Positions 10,201 through 21,049 of a stretch of DNA of 38,332 nt are shown here, one piece after another. Within the stretch, counting starts at the first letter, position 1, and every line of letters starts with the position of its first letter. The position numbers and the translations under genes were made by a program. The notes below the pieces were generated by a model that was given only the letters and a program-made list of their open reading frames with translations, did not search any database and was not told where the DNA came from. Source of the DNA: Chara braunii (taxonomy: Eukaryota; Streptophyta; Charophyceae; Charales; Characeae); assembly GCA_003427395.1 (NCBI GenBank), contig BFEA01000065.1, positions 3,546,155-3,584,486 of the forward strand, read 5' to 3'.

Positions 10201-11800
10201 TCGTGGGATATGAAATCCCATGTAGATTCCCAAAATTCCTTAGGAAGACCATCAATTCCAGGGTTTTTTTCCTCTTCCATCATCAATAGTGCAATCCAAA
10301 TTTCCTCCTTAGTCAACGGCAGTTCGAGTTGTTCCCTTTGAGACTCCGAGAGGGATTTAGTCAGGGATACCAAAAATTCATCAATTTCATTAATTCCTTG
10401 ATTGTCGCTGACATCTATTTTCGATGTAAATAATTCTTTAAAGAAATCTCTAGCAATTTTGGTACATTCTGGTGTAGAAGAGGCTAGTTGTCCGTTTGGA
10501 TTTTGGGGGTGAGTTAATCCTTCGATGACTGTTCCTCCTAATCAAGTTCTGGTCATTGCAAAAAACCTCGCATCCATACCTCCCTCAGTATGTAATAGAC
10601 GGATCTTTCCTCTAATCCTGGCACCCTGCCAACGATATTCCATCAAAGAGAGTAAACTATCTTCGAGTTCCTTTAGTTCTTGAGCCATGGCTTTATCACT
10701 TCCTTCATTCTGAGGATCTTCTTCCATTGATTGAATTTCTTGGATTCTCTGTAATATTCTAGTTTCATTGGAATGTCTGTCAGCGGCGAGTACTTTGGAA
10801 TATTCATTGCATTTACGCCCTAGAAAATCTAGACCGTTGTTGAACCATGTAACATCATCCTGTATGATCTCTTTTTGATCTTGCCAGGAAGTCCATACAT
10901 TTTTTAGGTAGGACCTAAATTTATCCATTTTGAGTAGAGATGTATTGAGTTTGTAATACCCTCTATCTTGATCCGATTTCTTGGAGAAGGAGAGGATTAC
11001 TATACACATCGCATGATCAAGCCCTGCGAGAGGACTCTTAGGAAATATTTGTGCAACTTGAAGAGACCCTTGTAGTTCTTCAGAGAGAAGAATTAAATCA
11101 ATACGGGATTTGGTAGTCGCAACGGAATGATTCTTCCTAAAACATGTGAATGTGCGAAGGTAAGGATTTAGTCTCCTATAGGAATCAAAGAGGTTGAAGG
11201 ATTGGGTCAGATTAGTAATCAAAACTTCATCCGCTTCCACGTAGGTCAGGCATGGGTGAGGGATGCGCCACCGGTCAAAATTGCGATCCGGAGCGACATT
11301 AAAATCACCAGCGATAATTATATGGATGCCTACCGGCAGTTTTGGGATGAGAGATTCGAAGAAGTGTTGTCGATTATTTACTTCATTGTGGCCATAAACA
11401 CAGAGAACAATCACAATCTCCAAATCAAACATTGCCAGAATATAAGTTCATCTCCCCTCTTCCTTGTCCACCTCCCAGTACACCGGCTCCGCTCTAGACC
11501 CTGGTGGGATCCATATAGCCACTCCCGCACTTCCAGGGCGCGGTGCATGGGCCCTGAATGCTTTATGGGGCCATATCTGACGATGGCAATAATTATGTAA
11601 TTCGGTATCCATGAGGTGGGTTTCTTGGATACATATAATGTCCGGTCAATCCCTCCCTCCTATTTCTCTTAATTAATCGTAGATTGCCTGTTTCTTTTCA
11701 AATTTGGTTGATGCAAGACCATTAACGTTTAATGATCTCAAATCCAAATCTGCTTGTCTTTTAATATTTTTCCAGGCTTTATCCTTATTATACAGGCTAT
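7241..11800 (-). pseudogene. LINE ORF2: endonuclease, reverse transcriptase and C-terminal zinc-binding domain, decayed
   Basis: This L1-type ORF2 would nick the target DNA and copy its RNA by target-primed reverse transcription. The APE-type endonuclease begins SLNVNGLASTKF near 11720. It continues with DIICIQETHL (catalytic Glu, about 11616-11627), VYGHNE, IIAGDFNVAPD and SRIDLI. The reverse transcriptase spans about 10373 to 9154: NPGIDGLPKEFW, LLHKKGDKYNIRNY, FIQGRNIQDNIL, FIDFEKTYDHVDW, RQGDPLAPLLF and FADD at about 9562-9573. After GLGIIDPTTQAMALSIQW, the long frame 8657-7407 carries ASLQWQITHRCLPTNDW, CKFC and ETIEHIFLQCP, and ends SDFPDPF in a shifted frame. Stops follow EEGR near 11445 and near 11640; frames change near 10540, 9800, 9140, 8670 and 7420. 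Most catalytic residues remain, but the copy cannot make one polypeptide. Confidence 0.9.
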
Positions 11801-11848
11801 TAATTGCCTGGAGTAGTGGTAACAGAGAACATAATTAATGATACAAAG

Positions 11849-14800
11849 ATGATGGATGATGATGATAACTCGTCTGGAGCCGGTGATGAGGACGACGAAA
11901 TTCTTACGGAAGAGGAGCGAATGTTGGAGAGGGTCCATGAGATTCTCACAGAAGATTAACAGATGCAGGAACAGCTCCTAGACAACACCCATTCCTTATC
12001 AACACTCAACAGTCGCAGTCGGAATGAGCAGAACAGGCAGAAAAACACTCCCCAAGGAGCCAGCCAACCCTCATGGGCCTAGAAAGTGAGGGAATCCATA
12101 CAAAATAGGACACTAGGCATCCATCGTCCCTCACTTGATCCTTCAGGTCCGCGTGATGAAAAACTGAAAGTACCGATGAAAAACTTGTCATCCGCAAGAG
12201 CGTATTTCCTCTCACTTTTTCTGTTACCATCGGAGCAAATGGTGATAGATCAAGGAGGACGAAAAACTTTAATGAAATCCTATCCAACTGACAAATTGGC
12301 ACAGCGTGATGTAGTATACACCAAACATGCTAGCAATTGGATATTTTACGATGACGCAACTCACAGATCTATTAATGATAAAATCAAATTCATCTGCAAA
12401 AAAATGGAATCGCTGAGGGATGGTCCAGAGGGAGTAACTGAGTTTTTTTTAATTCAACCAGTTACTCCCACAGTCTTCACTATCCTTAGTCTGTTTGACA
12501 AGGATAAGGTTCGAATTGACTCGTGGAAGAAAATGTTTTGGGACAGGTCTGAAGTCCGTATCAACCCCTGGTTGCCAAAGAAAGTTGGGCCAGAAGAAAA
12601 AAGAGAGTAGATGATGAAAGACTTTTATTGGGTGGAGTTCAGACATATCCCGATAGAGATCCGGGCGGCATTTATTCATGATTTTGGTCAACAATTTAAG
12701 ATTGTGGATTTCATTAATTCATTACCCTCATACGTTGCGAAAAGAGATGACTATCTAATGCTGACACTGGATCTCCCCAAGGAACAATTATTCTCAATTG
12801 ATGACATCATCCCATTCAAGATGGGAGGGAGAGTGCATCAGATTCACACGGCCCATAAATTCAGGCCGTGGTGTTTTAAGTGCAAGTCGTATGGGCACCT
12901 CCATACGGACTATGCATGCTCCCTCCATCCCCAACATGCTATCCCCCCGGAGCGACGCCTCAAGCGAGATCCCAAAAGACCCAACAAATGGGTTCCAGCG
13001 GTACCGGGTCACGAAGGGTAGGTATTCCATGCAGATACTAACCAGGCAGGCCAACTAACAGGATGGATATGGGAAGGGAGAAGTGATTTTCATAAATCCC
13101 CCCGTCCTCCGCAGGATTGACTCCCTCCCCCAACTCAGCCTGTTCACACTGACAAGGCCTCAGTCTCTGATCCAAAGGGTGCAAAATCACAAGCCTCTTG
13201 GTCCAAAAAGAAGATGCCTCTTGAATCCAAGGACGCTGGTGCACAGAAGTTGAACAACTCTCCAGGGGGAAAGGATCTGAGAATCAACGAACAGACTTCC
13301 TCCTCTCGCAGTAGGACAGATCGAACACTAGGACCGAGGGCAGCATATTATATTGAAAAGGAGGTCACTGAATGGAGGGTGGTGAAAAAGAAAAGCAGTG
13401 CTCAGAAATGCGCCAGTATAGATAATGAAAATTTGAAGGAGTCTGAAGTTAATATGCAAAGGGAACAGATAAATGAATCTGTAATTCCCGATTTGGACTC
13501 TGTCCCAATGGATATTTACCCCCTCAGCATAGTATTTGGGAGTGAATCAATCGATATTGAGATCATCCACACCTGTGCACCACCACCAGTAGTAATTCAT
13601 AATGTAAGGCCTAATTCCGATTTAGTAGTTGATATTGGGTCAAGATCTTGCCGATTGCTGATTGGTTGCTGTACAACCTCAAATCTCAACACCCGATTTT
13701 GGATACATCCCACTGACCGCATGTTTTGGAAAACTTAATTTCGATGTTGGAAAGCAGCAGAAGTTTGGTTACTTTTCTAGAACAGGATTCTCCACAGAAA
13801 TTTTCATGGGAGGATATCTGTTCTAAGTTATTAGCGATTGTCTCTGCTCGTTTTAGCTGTGAGAGTATCCAGGAGAATAATTTATTGCTGGAGGAGAAGG
13901 AGAGAGAGCAACAACGGAGTTTGAATGGAGGGGTAGTACAACAAATGCAACCACACGAGTCAGCGACAGCGTGCAACAAGAGTTACTTTCAGTGAACAAT
14001 GGGAAAGCAGAGACAAACGGGATATTAGATGACCTAGGTCTTCACCAGGAAGCCCCTTCTACGACCCAGAGTTCTGCTGTGTCCCCCTCTTCTTCTCAGA
14101 CAGCTGTTGTATCTAATTTTGATCACACGACAGTAACAACTGAGCTGCCCGAACCAGGTTACTGTCGGATTGTCAATTCTCAGCTTCCTCATGAGGAACA
14201 ACAGACCCAGCCTCCTCTGCATTTTTCTCGATTAAATGACCAATCAAAGTTTCAGATAATTATTTCGGGAATAACTGGGGAAAAGAAATATTTACAAATC
14301 CAATCCGCCAAACCCAGTGTTCCTTGTAGGCATAGCCAAGGGTTGATTGAATGGGATCATGGGTCTGGGGATTCTCAGGTAGGCCATTCTGTTGTAACGA
14401 TCTCCGGTGACCAATCTTATGTTCCTAATGATAAGGAAGAAGCCTCTGCAGATTGTGCCCCTCAAAATCCTCAGTTCGCTAAGCCAGCCGCTACCTCCCA
14501 CAGGGAGGATAGTACTTATTTCTCAGATCCCGTTGATTGCCAAGCCTCAAAAGGAGGATGCATGTTCCCAGGTAGTTGATCTCACAGAGGACCTCCCCAA
14601 TCTCTCCTCTCAAAAAGTACACACAGGAGGAGACGATGTGGAAACATCCTTTATTTCGGCCTAGCCTTCAAGAGTATCACCAGACACAGAGCTCACAACG
14701 AAAAGACAAAAATTGAAACACAGACTGGCGAAAGGACAAGACTGCTTATCTCCGGTAAATGTAGGTGTAGCTTTTGTGCCAGTCAGATGCAAGGAAGGTG

Positions 14801-15175
14801 TGTGGGAAGTGGGTCTGTCAACTCCAAACAATGCGGTTTACGGGGAGGTCACAGTACTTGGTACATCCTTCCCACCCCTCTCGCTTTCTGCGAAGGATGG
14901 GCAACCTACAACAGACCTGCTAATCCGGAAAGAAATCAATAAATACATCACAGACAATTTCCTGCAAGGAAATACAACGATTCTTTTACTTGCTGATGGG
15001 GAAAAAAGATTAGCAGAATGGGATGTGTATTTGAAATTTGATGTAGGGAAACATGTCGACCTTATATGGTTTAATCACGACCTTCTCAATGATATGCAAC
15101 TCATGAAGGTGAAAGCGAGTGCTTTCTGGTCGGAAACTGATGTGAGTACACTCCTGGTCCGTCTCCTTGGACATC
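11849..15175 (+). pseudogene. LINE ORF1 (gag-like, zinc knuckle) with long C-terminal extension, decayed
   Basis: One frame runs from the ATG at 11849 to about 13738 with about five stops. Acidic N-terminus MMDDDDNSSGAGDEDDE, then a gag-like domain. Near 12540-12700, RINPWLPKK ... FYWVEFRHIPIEIR resembles the RNA-binding DUF4283-type region of plant LINE ORF1. The zinc knuckle WCFKCKSYGHLHTDYAC lies at about 12870-12920; its spacing is C-x2-C-x4-H-x6-C, two residues longer than usual. Three further frames (13726-13995, 13971-14579, 14407-15228) continue into a Ser/Gln-rich linker and a last, well-kept segment (VNVGVAFVPVRC ... DVYLKFDVGKHVDLIW). The protein would be about 1100 residues, long for an ORF1. 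A stretch reading LNIRRLVGPGTLVELL near 15178-15225 may be the start of ORF2. Function is inferred from the zinc knuckle and from the ORF2 next door. Confidence 0.7.
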
Positions 15176-15631
15176 GCAGCTTAATATCAGGAGGCTTGTT
15201 GGACCTGGGACCCTGGTTGAACTGCTGATCCCTTCAGTGCTCTTTATGGACAACTGTTTGGACAGACCCTGCTCATTCGATTGACCCCCTATCAGGGCCA
15301 CGGAGTACGGTGATCTGGCGTGATTCGAAAAGCAGGTTCTGCCTCCCCATGCCTGTTTCCCTGGGACTCCTCTTGCTGACCGATTGGCTGACGTGACTGT
15401 AGGACGAGCGTATGGGGTTGGACTCAACTGTGTCATCCTATGTAACCGGGTGAACGCGCTGAACGCACGTTCACGTTCAAACGCGCGCGTTCACAACCCC
15501 GGGGGCCTCGTTCAATCGCGTTCAAACGCGTTGCGTGCCACGTGGCACGAGAAAATTGAACGCGACCCCAGGGGGCGCACGCACGCGTTGCGGGCTACGG
15601 GGTGGTGGGCCTCGATCTACGAACCCCGAAA

Positions 15632-16416
15632 NNNNNNNNNNNNNNNNNNNNNNNNNNNNNNNNNNNNNNNNNNNNNNNNNNNNNNNNNNNNNNNNNNNNN
15701 NNNNNNNNNNNNNNNNNNNNNNNNNNNNNNNNNNNNNNNNNNNNNNNNNNNNNNNNNNNNNNNNNNNNNNNNNNNNNNNNNNNNNNNNNNNNNNNNNNNN
15801 NNNNNNNNNNNNNNNNNNNNNNNNNNNNNNNNNNNNNNNNNNNNNNNNNNNNNNNNNNNNNNNNNNNNNNNNNNNNNNNNNNNNNNNNNNNNNNNNNNNN
15901 NNNNNNNNNNNNNNNNNNNNNNNNNNNNNNNNNNNNNNNNNNNNNNNNNNNNNNNNNNNNNNNNNNNNNNNNNNNNNNNNNNNNNNNNNNNNNNNNNNNN
16001 NNNNNNNNNNNNNNNNNNNNNNNNNNNNNNNNNNNNNNNNNNNNNNNNNNNNNNNNNNNNNNNNNNNNNNNNNNNNNNNNNNNNNNNNNNNNNNNNNNNN
16101 NNNNNNNNNNNNNNNNNNNNNNNNNNNNNNNNNNNNNNNNNNNNNNNNNNNNNNNNNNNNNNNNNNNNNNNNNNNNNNNNNNNNNNNNNNNNNNNNNNNN
16201 NNNNNNNNNNNNNNNNNNNNNNNNNNNNNNNNNNNNNNNNNNNNNNNNNNNNNNNNNNNNNNNNNNNNNNNNNNNNNNNNNNNNNNNNNNNNNNNNNNNN
16301 NNNNNNNNNNNNNNNNNNNNNNNNNNNNNNNNNNNNNNNNNNNNNNNNNNNNNNNNNNNNNNNNNNNNNNNNNNNNNNNNNNNNNNNNNNNNNNNNNNNN
16401 NNNNNNNNNNNNNNNN
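15632..16416. other. Assembly gap (785 N)
   Basis: Undetermined bases. Apparent long open frames across the gap are meaningless. Confidence 0.99.
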
Positions 16417-16502
16417 TTTTTTTCTTCTGTGTTTTTTTGTTTTTTTGTTTTTTTTTCACATAAAGAGGTCTTTGTGGCCTTGGGCCGAGGTGGTACTAGC
16501 AA

Positions 16503-16630
16503 AAAGAATAGGATCAAGCTCCTGAATCTGGATGTGTTTAAGCAGAGATGCAGAAAAGCAGTTCAATCTCGATTTCCTGCACATCTCCATAAACTCGTCC
16601 AGATTCAGGCATCCGATCCGATCTTCTTTC
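16503..16630. repeat. Long imperfect inverted repeat (foldback hairpin)
   Basis: The left arm is about 16503-16558, the right arm about 16573-16630, with a loop of about 14 bases. Core arm sequences are CCTGAATCTGGATGTGTTTA and, read in reverse complement, CCTGAATCTGGACGAGTTTA. Pairing continues into GAGATGCAGAAA / GAGATGTGCAGGAAA. It could be a foldback element, a MITE, or a small-RNA hairpin. Confidence 0.7.
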
Positions 16631-16869
16631 CTGCACGTTGGAGAAGTGTTCAGCCTGTCAGATGGGATCTTCGGGTGCAGTAATTGCCAGCTTCCCTCGG
16701 CACCAGACTTTCCTTCGTAGGAGACAAAGAGTGTATGGATCTGGACATTTGGCAAAGGATAGTGAATCTTCCGTGTGACCATGGGTAGATGCACGAAAAC
16801 GAATTTTGTTTTTGGTGCATGTCGAGAGCAGTGGAGCGAGGCCCTATGTCGAGCTATGTTGCTTTGCTT

Positions 16870-16996
16870 AGGGCCTCGCTGCACTACTCTCTATATGCGC
16901 AAAAGACAAAAAATAATATGGCGGTGTATCTTCCTGTGTTCTAGCGGAAGATTCAGTCATATTTTGCATATTTGGAGAGTAGTGTTGCGAGGCCCG
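16870..16996. mobile_element. MITE-like element, copy 1
   Basis: The ends GGGCCTCGCTGCACTACTCT and, inverted, GGGCCTCGCAACACTACTCT form 20-bp terminal inverted repeats around a core of about 85 bp containing GCGCAAAAGACAAA. A further inverted end (GCAGTGGAGCGAGGCCC) at 16826-16842 suggests a broken neighbour copy. No coding capacity. Confidence 0.7.
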
Positions 16997-17159
16997 TAGT
17001 GACAGGCTGTCTGTGGCTGATGCAGCGGATGTCTCCTCTGGCTTGGGAACGTATGCAGAGCTAATAATGGTCCCCAATTCGGTTCAAACTTTGGATCAAT
17101 CTGAGCGCATGTGGTCAAGTTTTCTGTCCAGATTCGTGTAGAATCTTGTGTTGTGGATC

Positions 17160-17213
17160 GAGAAAAAAAACAAAAACAAAACAAAAAAAAAAACAAAAAC
17201 AAAAAAAAAACAA
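17160..17213. repeat. A-rich low-complexity tract with interspersed C
   Basis: The tract is AAAAAC/AAAC-like and about 54 bases long. Lysine-rich open frames across it are artefacts. Confidence 0.85.
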
Positions 17214-17239
17214 GAGATTTCTTAGGACTACATGCAGTA

Positions 17240-17363
17240 GCCCTAAGGGCCTCTACTCACCACATGCACAAAAGACAAAACATATGGCGGCGTATTATTC
17301 CATGTTCTGCAACAGATTCATTCTAGTTTTGCACATTTGTGAGTAGTGCAGCCAAGCCCTAAG
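17240..17363. mobile_element. MITE-like element, copy 2
   Basis: Related to the unit at 16870-16996. The left end CCCTAAGGGCCTCTACTCAC lacks part of the inverted repeat; the right end is GTGAGTAGTGCAGCCAAGCC. The core ATGCACAAAAGACAAA and ATGGCGGCGTAT align with copy 1. Confidence 0.65.
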
Positions 17364-17615
17364 AGTCACGTGCAGAGACCAACAGGCCCTAGCTACGCGA
17401 GCAACCCATAACTGCTGAAACACAGACCTGAATTCAAATCTTCAGTATATATTCGGCCAGCTCCTACTCTACTTCATATTCACTGCCTACCTTGATTTTG
17501 GTGGGGGGGTCTGCGCCACCTGGTTGCGAGGACCCTTCAGAGAGCCTGCATGGGTCGTTTGAGCCATGTTAGGGGGATTCCCCCATCCCCTCTCCGGAAA
17601 AAAAAAAGGAGCATT

Positions 17616-17640
17616 CACACACACACACACACATTCACAC
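17616..17640. repeat. Short AC microsatellite
   Basis: About ten AC units with one TTC interruption. A T-run of about 17 bases follows at 17760. Confidence 0.8.
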
Positions 17641-17969
17641 ACTTCTTTTATTTTATTTTATTTTTTTTCGTTTTGTCTGGGGCATTGGCCCACAGCACCT
17701 CCTAAGCAGCGTCGAACGCTGCCCCCGCTATACATCGCCCCGCGACGAAACGCGGGCCCTTTTTTTTTTTTTTTTCCCGGGACTACGACCTCCCCACAGG
17801 CTCCCCTAAACACTGCCCACGCTCCTGTGGCCACAGAGGCACCCCCCCAGCCCCGACAGACCCCTGCGCGAATGCGTCAATCGCGTTCAGGGCGTTCATT
17901 GAACGCGCGTTCACAGCGTTCAAAAATTGAACGCGGAACGCGCGTTCAATGAACGCGCGGTAACATAGG

Positions 17970-19290
17970 TTTCATCATGACATGCCTCATGGCACCTTGA
18001 TAAAACAGCAAGGACCCAGGTCCCTTCGCTCGCTTGAAACCCAAATTCATCGTGAGGCTGGAAATAAAAGGATGACTCACTGTCGAATTCTACCACTTTT
18101 ACACTGATTTCACACACTTGAGCCCGTCTATTTTAGGTATTCGCTGAAGGAATGTGATGATAGCCTTCTTGCTATACACACAAACCAAGAAACAACCACA
18201 TTCCTACACCTTGTTCATACAACCTTCCTTCCTTCTTGGGTCAATGTGAAGAATGCCTATGATTGAGAAGAAAAAAGAGGGGAAGGTTAATAAATTACCA
18301 ATGATTCATTGATTAAGAGGTAGGGGAAGGTTCCATCCCTTGCATTATAATTTATTTAATTTATTTAGCCCTTTTTGGTTCGTTTGATTGGCTTGGCGCT
18401 CAAAACTAGAGCAGGGATACAAGGATGGGAGAGGGTAAGCGGAGAGAGGAACGTACCAGAAGATCGAAGCTCCGATTCCCGAATGCCTCTTACCCTTGTT
18501 GGAGAATAATTTTGCCCCCGATGAAGACACTTCCACTACTCCAGTGATAATCATTCATGTTGTCGACTCGTTCATCCTCCCACCCTCATTGTCTCATGGA
18601 TCCCACCTTCTTATCTCCTGCTATTTAGACGACTTCTCATGCCAGTATCCCTCAACTAGGGTAGACCGATTCTAATTTTTATGGCTGAACTTCATCTGTC
18701 AGTTTCTCTATCGTCTAATTTTACTATCTATTTATTTCCTGAAATCACCTCCGCCGCCTACCATGGAGGATGATTATGAACGATACACAGGAGGACCCGT
18801 AAACAATATGGACCGTACGCTCGTCGGGCAGCCTACTCTAGTGGAAGAAAGGAGGGAGTGCCAACCGCAGATGAAAAACACCTCCTGTATGATGAAACAA
18901 ATTTGGTGTACCAGCGAAAGACACTCCCTCCTGCTATCTGTGCTTACGCCGCTTACTTCGTCAACGGTGATCGTGGCAGTAGCGAAGTCGCCATTGATGT
19001 GCACGTTGACTTCAATTACCTGTGAGAATGAACCACTTATAACCACACACTTCCCTGCTACCAGGGCTTACTCCGCTTACTCCATCAATGATGAACATTG
19101 TTCTCATTGCATGGCCTCCTACCGTACTCAAGCTACGGTGGCAATGGAGAAGATGCGGAATCCGTAGAAGCCAGTAGAGGAAAAGACCCCCCAATCTAGC
19201 TCCCTCGGATCTGACGTAGCTCCACGTCAGCCTGTGACGTGGATACGTTCAAGTGCCTTGGCGTCGGTGCGCGTACGTTAAGCGCCGAAA
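17970..19290. other. Unassigned sequence with a small internal duplication
   Basis: A plus-strand open frame at 18763-19167 (134 codons) has no recognised domain. Within it, GTGCTTACGCCGCTTACTTCG (about 18941) and GGCTTACTCCGCTTACTCC (about 19063) mark a diverged tandem copy of about 122 bp, so the frame probably arises from a repeat. Nothing else is supported. Confidence 0.35.
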
Positions 19291-19299
19291 CCAATCGGC

Positions 19300-19640
19300 T
19301 CCCAAACCCCTGGAGCATGGTCCCTGATCGTGTTGCAAGATTCCTGCAGTTTGTTGCACGTAGCTTCGTTTCCTTACTCTAAATTTTGACTTTCTCTCTT
19401 TCATGGACGCACCTTCTATACCAAAGCGTCCATAGCATCACTTTTCGTCCAATGGTTTATAAGTTGTGTTGAAATGAGGAGAGTTGACCATCTGCAGGTT
19501 CCCAATGACCCAACAATTTGCTTCTCCAATCCCAATACCACACCCTTCCTGTGACTCTGTGAGTTTCCTCCACAAGCAGTCCCAACGTCTCCACAAGAGG
19601 ACAACACTTGAGAATTGCATAAAGATGTGTTCTATTGTCT
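19300..19640 (-). pseudogene. LINE ORF2 fragment (piece 4, zinc-binding domain end)
   Basis: TIEHIFMQFSS, LLWRRWD and, after a frameshift, GRKVMLWTLWYRRCVHE match ETIEHIFLQCP, WLWRWWD and SRRAVIWALWVRRCTYE. The zinc-ligand Cys of the QCP motif is Phe here. The end of the element near 19300 is approximate. Confidence 0.8.
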
Positions 19641-20076
19641 TTTTTTTTTTTTTTTACTCGGAACAAGGCTCCAATCTATTCGTGGGGAGAGACTCGTGCT
19701 GGGAACCGGGCTCAGTGTCCCATATGAAAATTGACATAGGATTTTGAAAGTTTAAGATATCAGGGCCATTACCCAGTTGTGGGTAAGAAAAAATTGAGCT
19801 ACTTAGGAAATTACTACGACAATCTTAAGAAAAAAATAAAATTCAGAAAACGACTCAGAACCCCCCATCAATCCTCTTTAGCTCACTCCGGCAAAACTTA
19901 CTGCAGCAGAGTCACCATCTTCGCTGCTGTTGTACCCTAATTCCGTCCTACGAGCTAGCCCCCTCACTAGTAGGACGCTTGATATCCAACCGCTCACCTT
20001 ACCCCGGAAACCATGGGATTAACTGAGCAGGGACACCCTTTGATGATAGGTCAAAATTTGGAAAATATGAAAAAAC
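19641..20076 (-). mobile_element. 436-bp SINE-like retroposon with 7-bp target duplication
   Basis: Its poly(A) appears as the T-run at 19641-19655. ATTGTCT flanks it on both sides (19634-19640 and 20077-20083). Removing the insert and one copy restores the LINE frame as RKICETIEHIFMQ. On the minus strand the 3' part reads CTGGGTAATGGCCCTGATAT, GGGACACTGAGCCCGG, TTCCCAGCACGAG, CCCCACGAATAGATTGGAGC, which is the tRNA-like tail family. The 5' part (about 300 bp) is unrelated to anything else here and has no coding frame. This is a clean non-autonomous retrotransposition event using target-primed integration. Confidence 0.85.
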
Positions 20077-20083
20077 ATTGTCT

Positions 20084-21045
20084 CGCAAATCTTCCGACTG
20101 CGAAAAGCCGACAAACAAAAATCATACCATGGTACAACAAAACCTTTTTGCTCTAATGAGGAGTGGTCAATTAGTCAATCAATAGTGCGCAGACAACGAT
20201 GGGTTATCTGCCACTGAAAAGATGTGAACTTTGTTAGGCTTTGTTTACAATATTTAAAATTTTTATTTTTCTTTAGCAGATTGATGTCAATATTCAAATG
20301 GCGTGCCCATCTTTCTTGTACTATTGCCAAGACATCCACTTTGGGTCTCTGCATCCTATAGGTAGATTTGACTAAGAGTAAAAGAATGATTCTTGGTTTT
20401 CCTTTCTCAAAGGTCTGCCAGATCCATTCCTCCGGATCAAAAGGGAGGGTTGGGATGGGGAGTTCTGGGTGGAAGGCCCTACATTTGGTACTCTAATCCG
20501 GTACATTGTAAAGAAAGGGAAGAAGAGGACTTCGTCGTCCTGAGATTTAACCAGGAGATGGTCACATTATTAATCGGCATAAGGCTGACAAAGGCCCCAT
20601 CCTCATCTAGTTGAACTGTGTGCCCTATGCATTGATGATTATCTTACTGAAACCCTACCACCTAGTCCGCTTCCTTCAAATTAGGTCTTTTTTTTTTAAG
20701 TCCTTATCCAAACTAGCGGGATGGCGAATATGATTTGTTCCAAGTTTGTGGATAGTTGGTGGGCATATTTAAGGGTTGTTCTCAACTGCTCAATTGTTTT
20801 CCAATCCCTAGTGACTGTGTCCCATAAGTCTTTTACCCTCAAATTCCCTCTTTTGACTCATAGGGAGCAAGGTGGCCATAAACTATTTAGTATGCGGCAT
20901 AGGGAATCCGTTATCCATCTATTCCCAAAGAGAGGTTGTTTTAAAACTTTTTCATATCGCGAAAGGGGAAAGGTTTATCGGGCTAGGGGAGAGCTCTCCA
21001 TGTTTTTAAAGTAATACCTATGAGTTGTGATGACTAAGATCACGT
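20084..21045 (-). pseudogene. LINE ORF2 fragment (piece 3, linker and first part of zinc-binding domain)
   Basis: LFKNMESSPL and EKVLKQPLFGNRWITDS align with the LLKIW ... QQPLFNNTLIRDS region of the 7-11 kb copy. RVKDLWDTVTRDWKTIEQL matches RVKDIWSIADKDWVSPQTL. Near 20190, FTSFQWQITHRCLRTID-stop and SLEQKGF lead to SAFRSRKICE at the break point. Several stops and frameshifts. Confidence 0.85.
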
Positions 21046-21049
21046 CTCG

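Larger units (their letters stand above)
6822..15240 (-). mobile_element. Candidate near-complete LINE with inverted 5' half
   Basis: ORF2 runs on the minus strand (11800 to 7241) with a poly(A) tail on its left. ORF1 runs on the plus strand from 11849, starting only some tens of bases from the start of ORF2. Twin-primed L1 insertions have this shape: an inverted 5' segment joined to a sense 3' segment. The alternative is two independent insertions head to head. No target-site duplication was identified. Confidence 0.5.
15437..17969. mobile_element. Candidate DNA transposon with inverted ends and TGAACGCG subterminal arrays
   Basis: The left end CCTATGTAACCGGGTGAACG (15437) and the inverse of the right end, CCTATGTTACCGCGCGTTCA (ending 17969), match closely over the first 12 bases. 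Both ends carry dense direct and inverted copies of TGAACGCG / CGCGTTCA (15449-15565 and 17877-17959). Subterminal motif arrays are typical of hAT- and CACTA-like transposons. No transposase is visible, but 785 bases of the interior are undetermined. A clean target-site duplication was not found (flanks TGTCAT and TTTCAT share only TCAT). It lies just beyond the ORF1 half of the LINE. Confidence 0.5.

Noticed and set aside
12449-12694. Minus-strand frames opposite ORF1
   Set aside because: Shadows of the ORF1 coding strand, which carries the zinc knuckle and consistent frame.
15384-16683. Very long open frames on both strands across 15632-16416
   Set aside because: They consist almost entirely of undetermined bases; the gap creates them.
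16456-16884. 142-codon minus-strand frame inside the inverted-repeat element
   Set aside because: It spans the hairpin and a MITE end; no transposase or other motif.
18763-19167. 134-codon plus-strand frame as a host gene
   Set aside because: It lies on an internal duplication of about 122 bp and has no recognisable domain.
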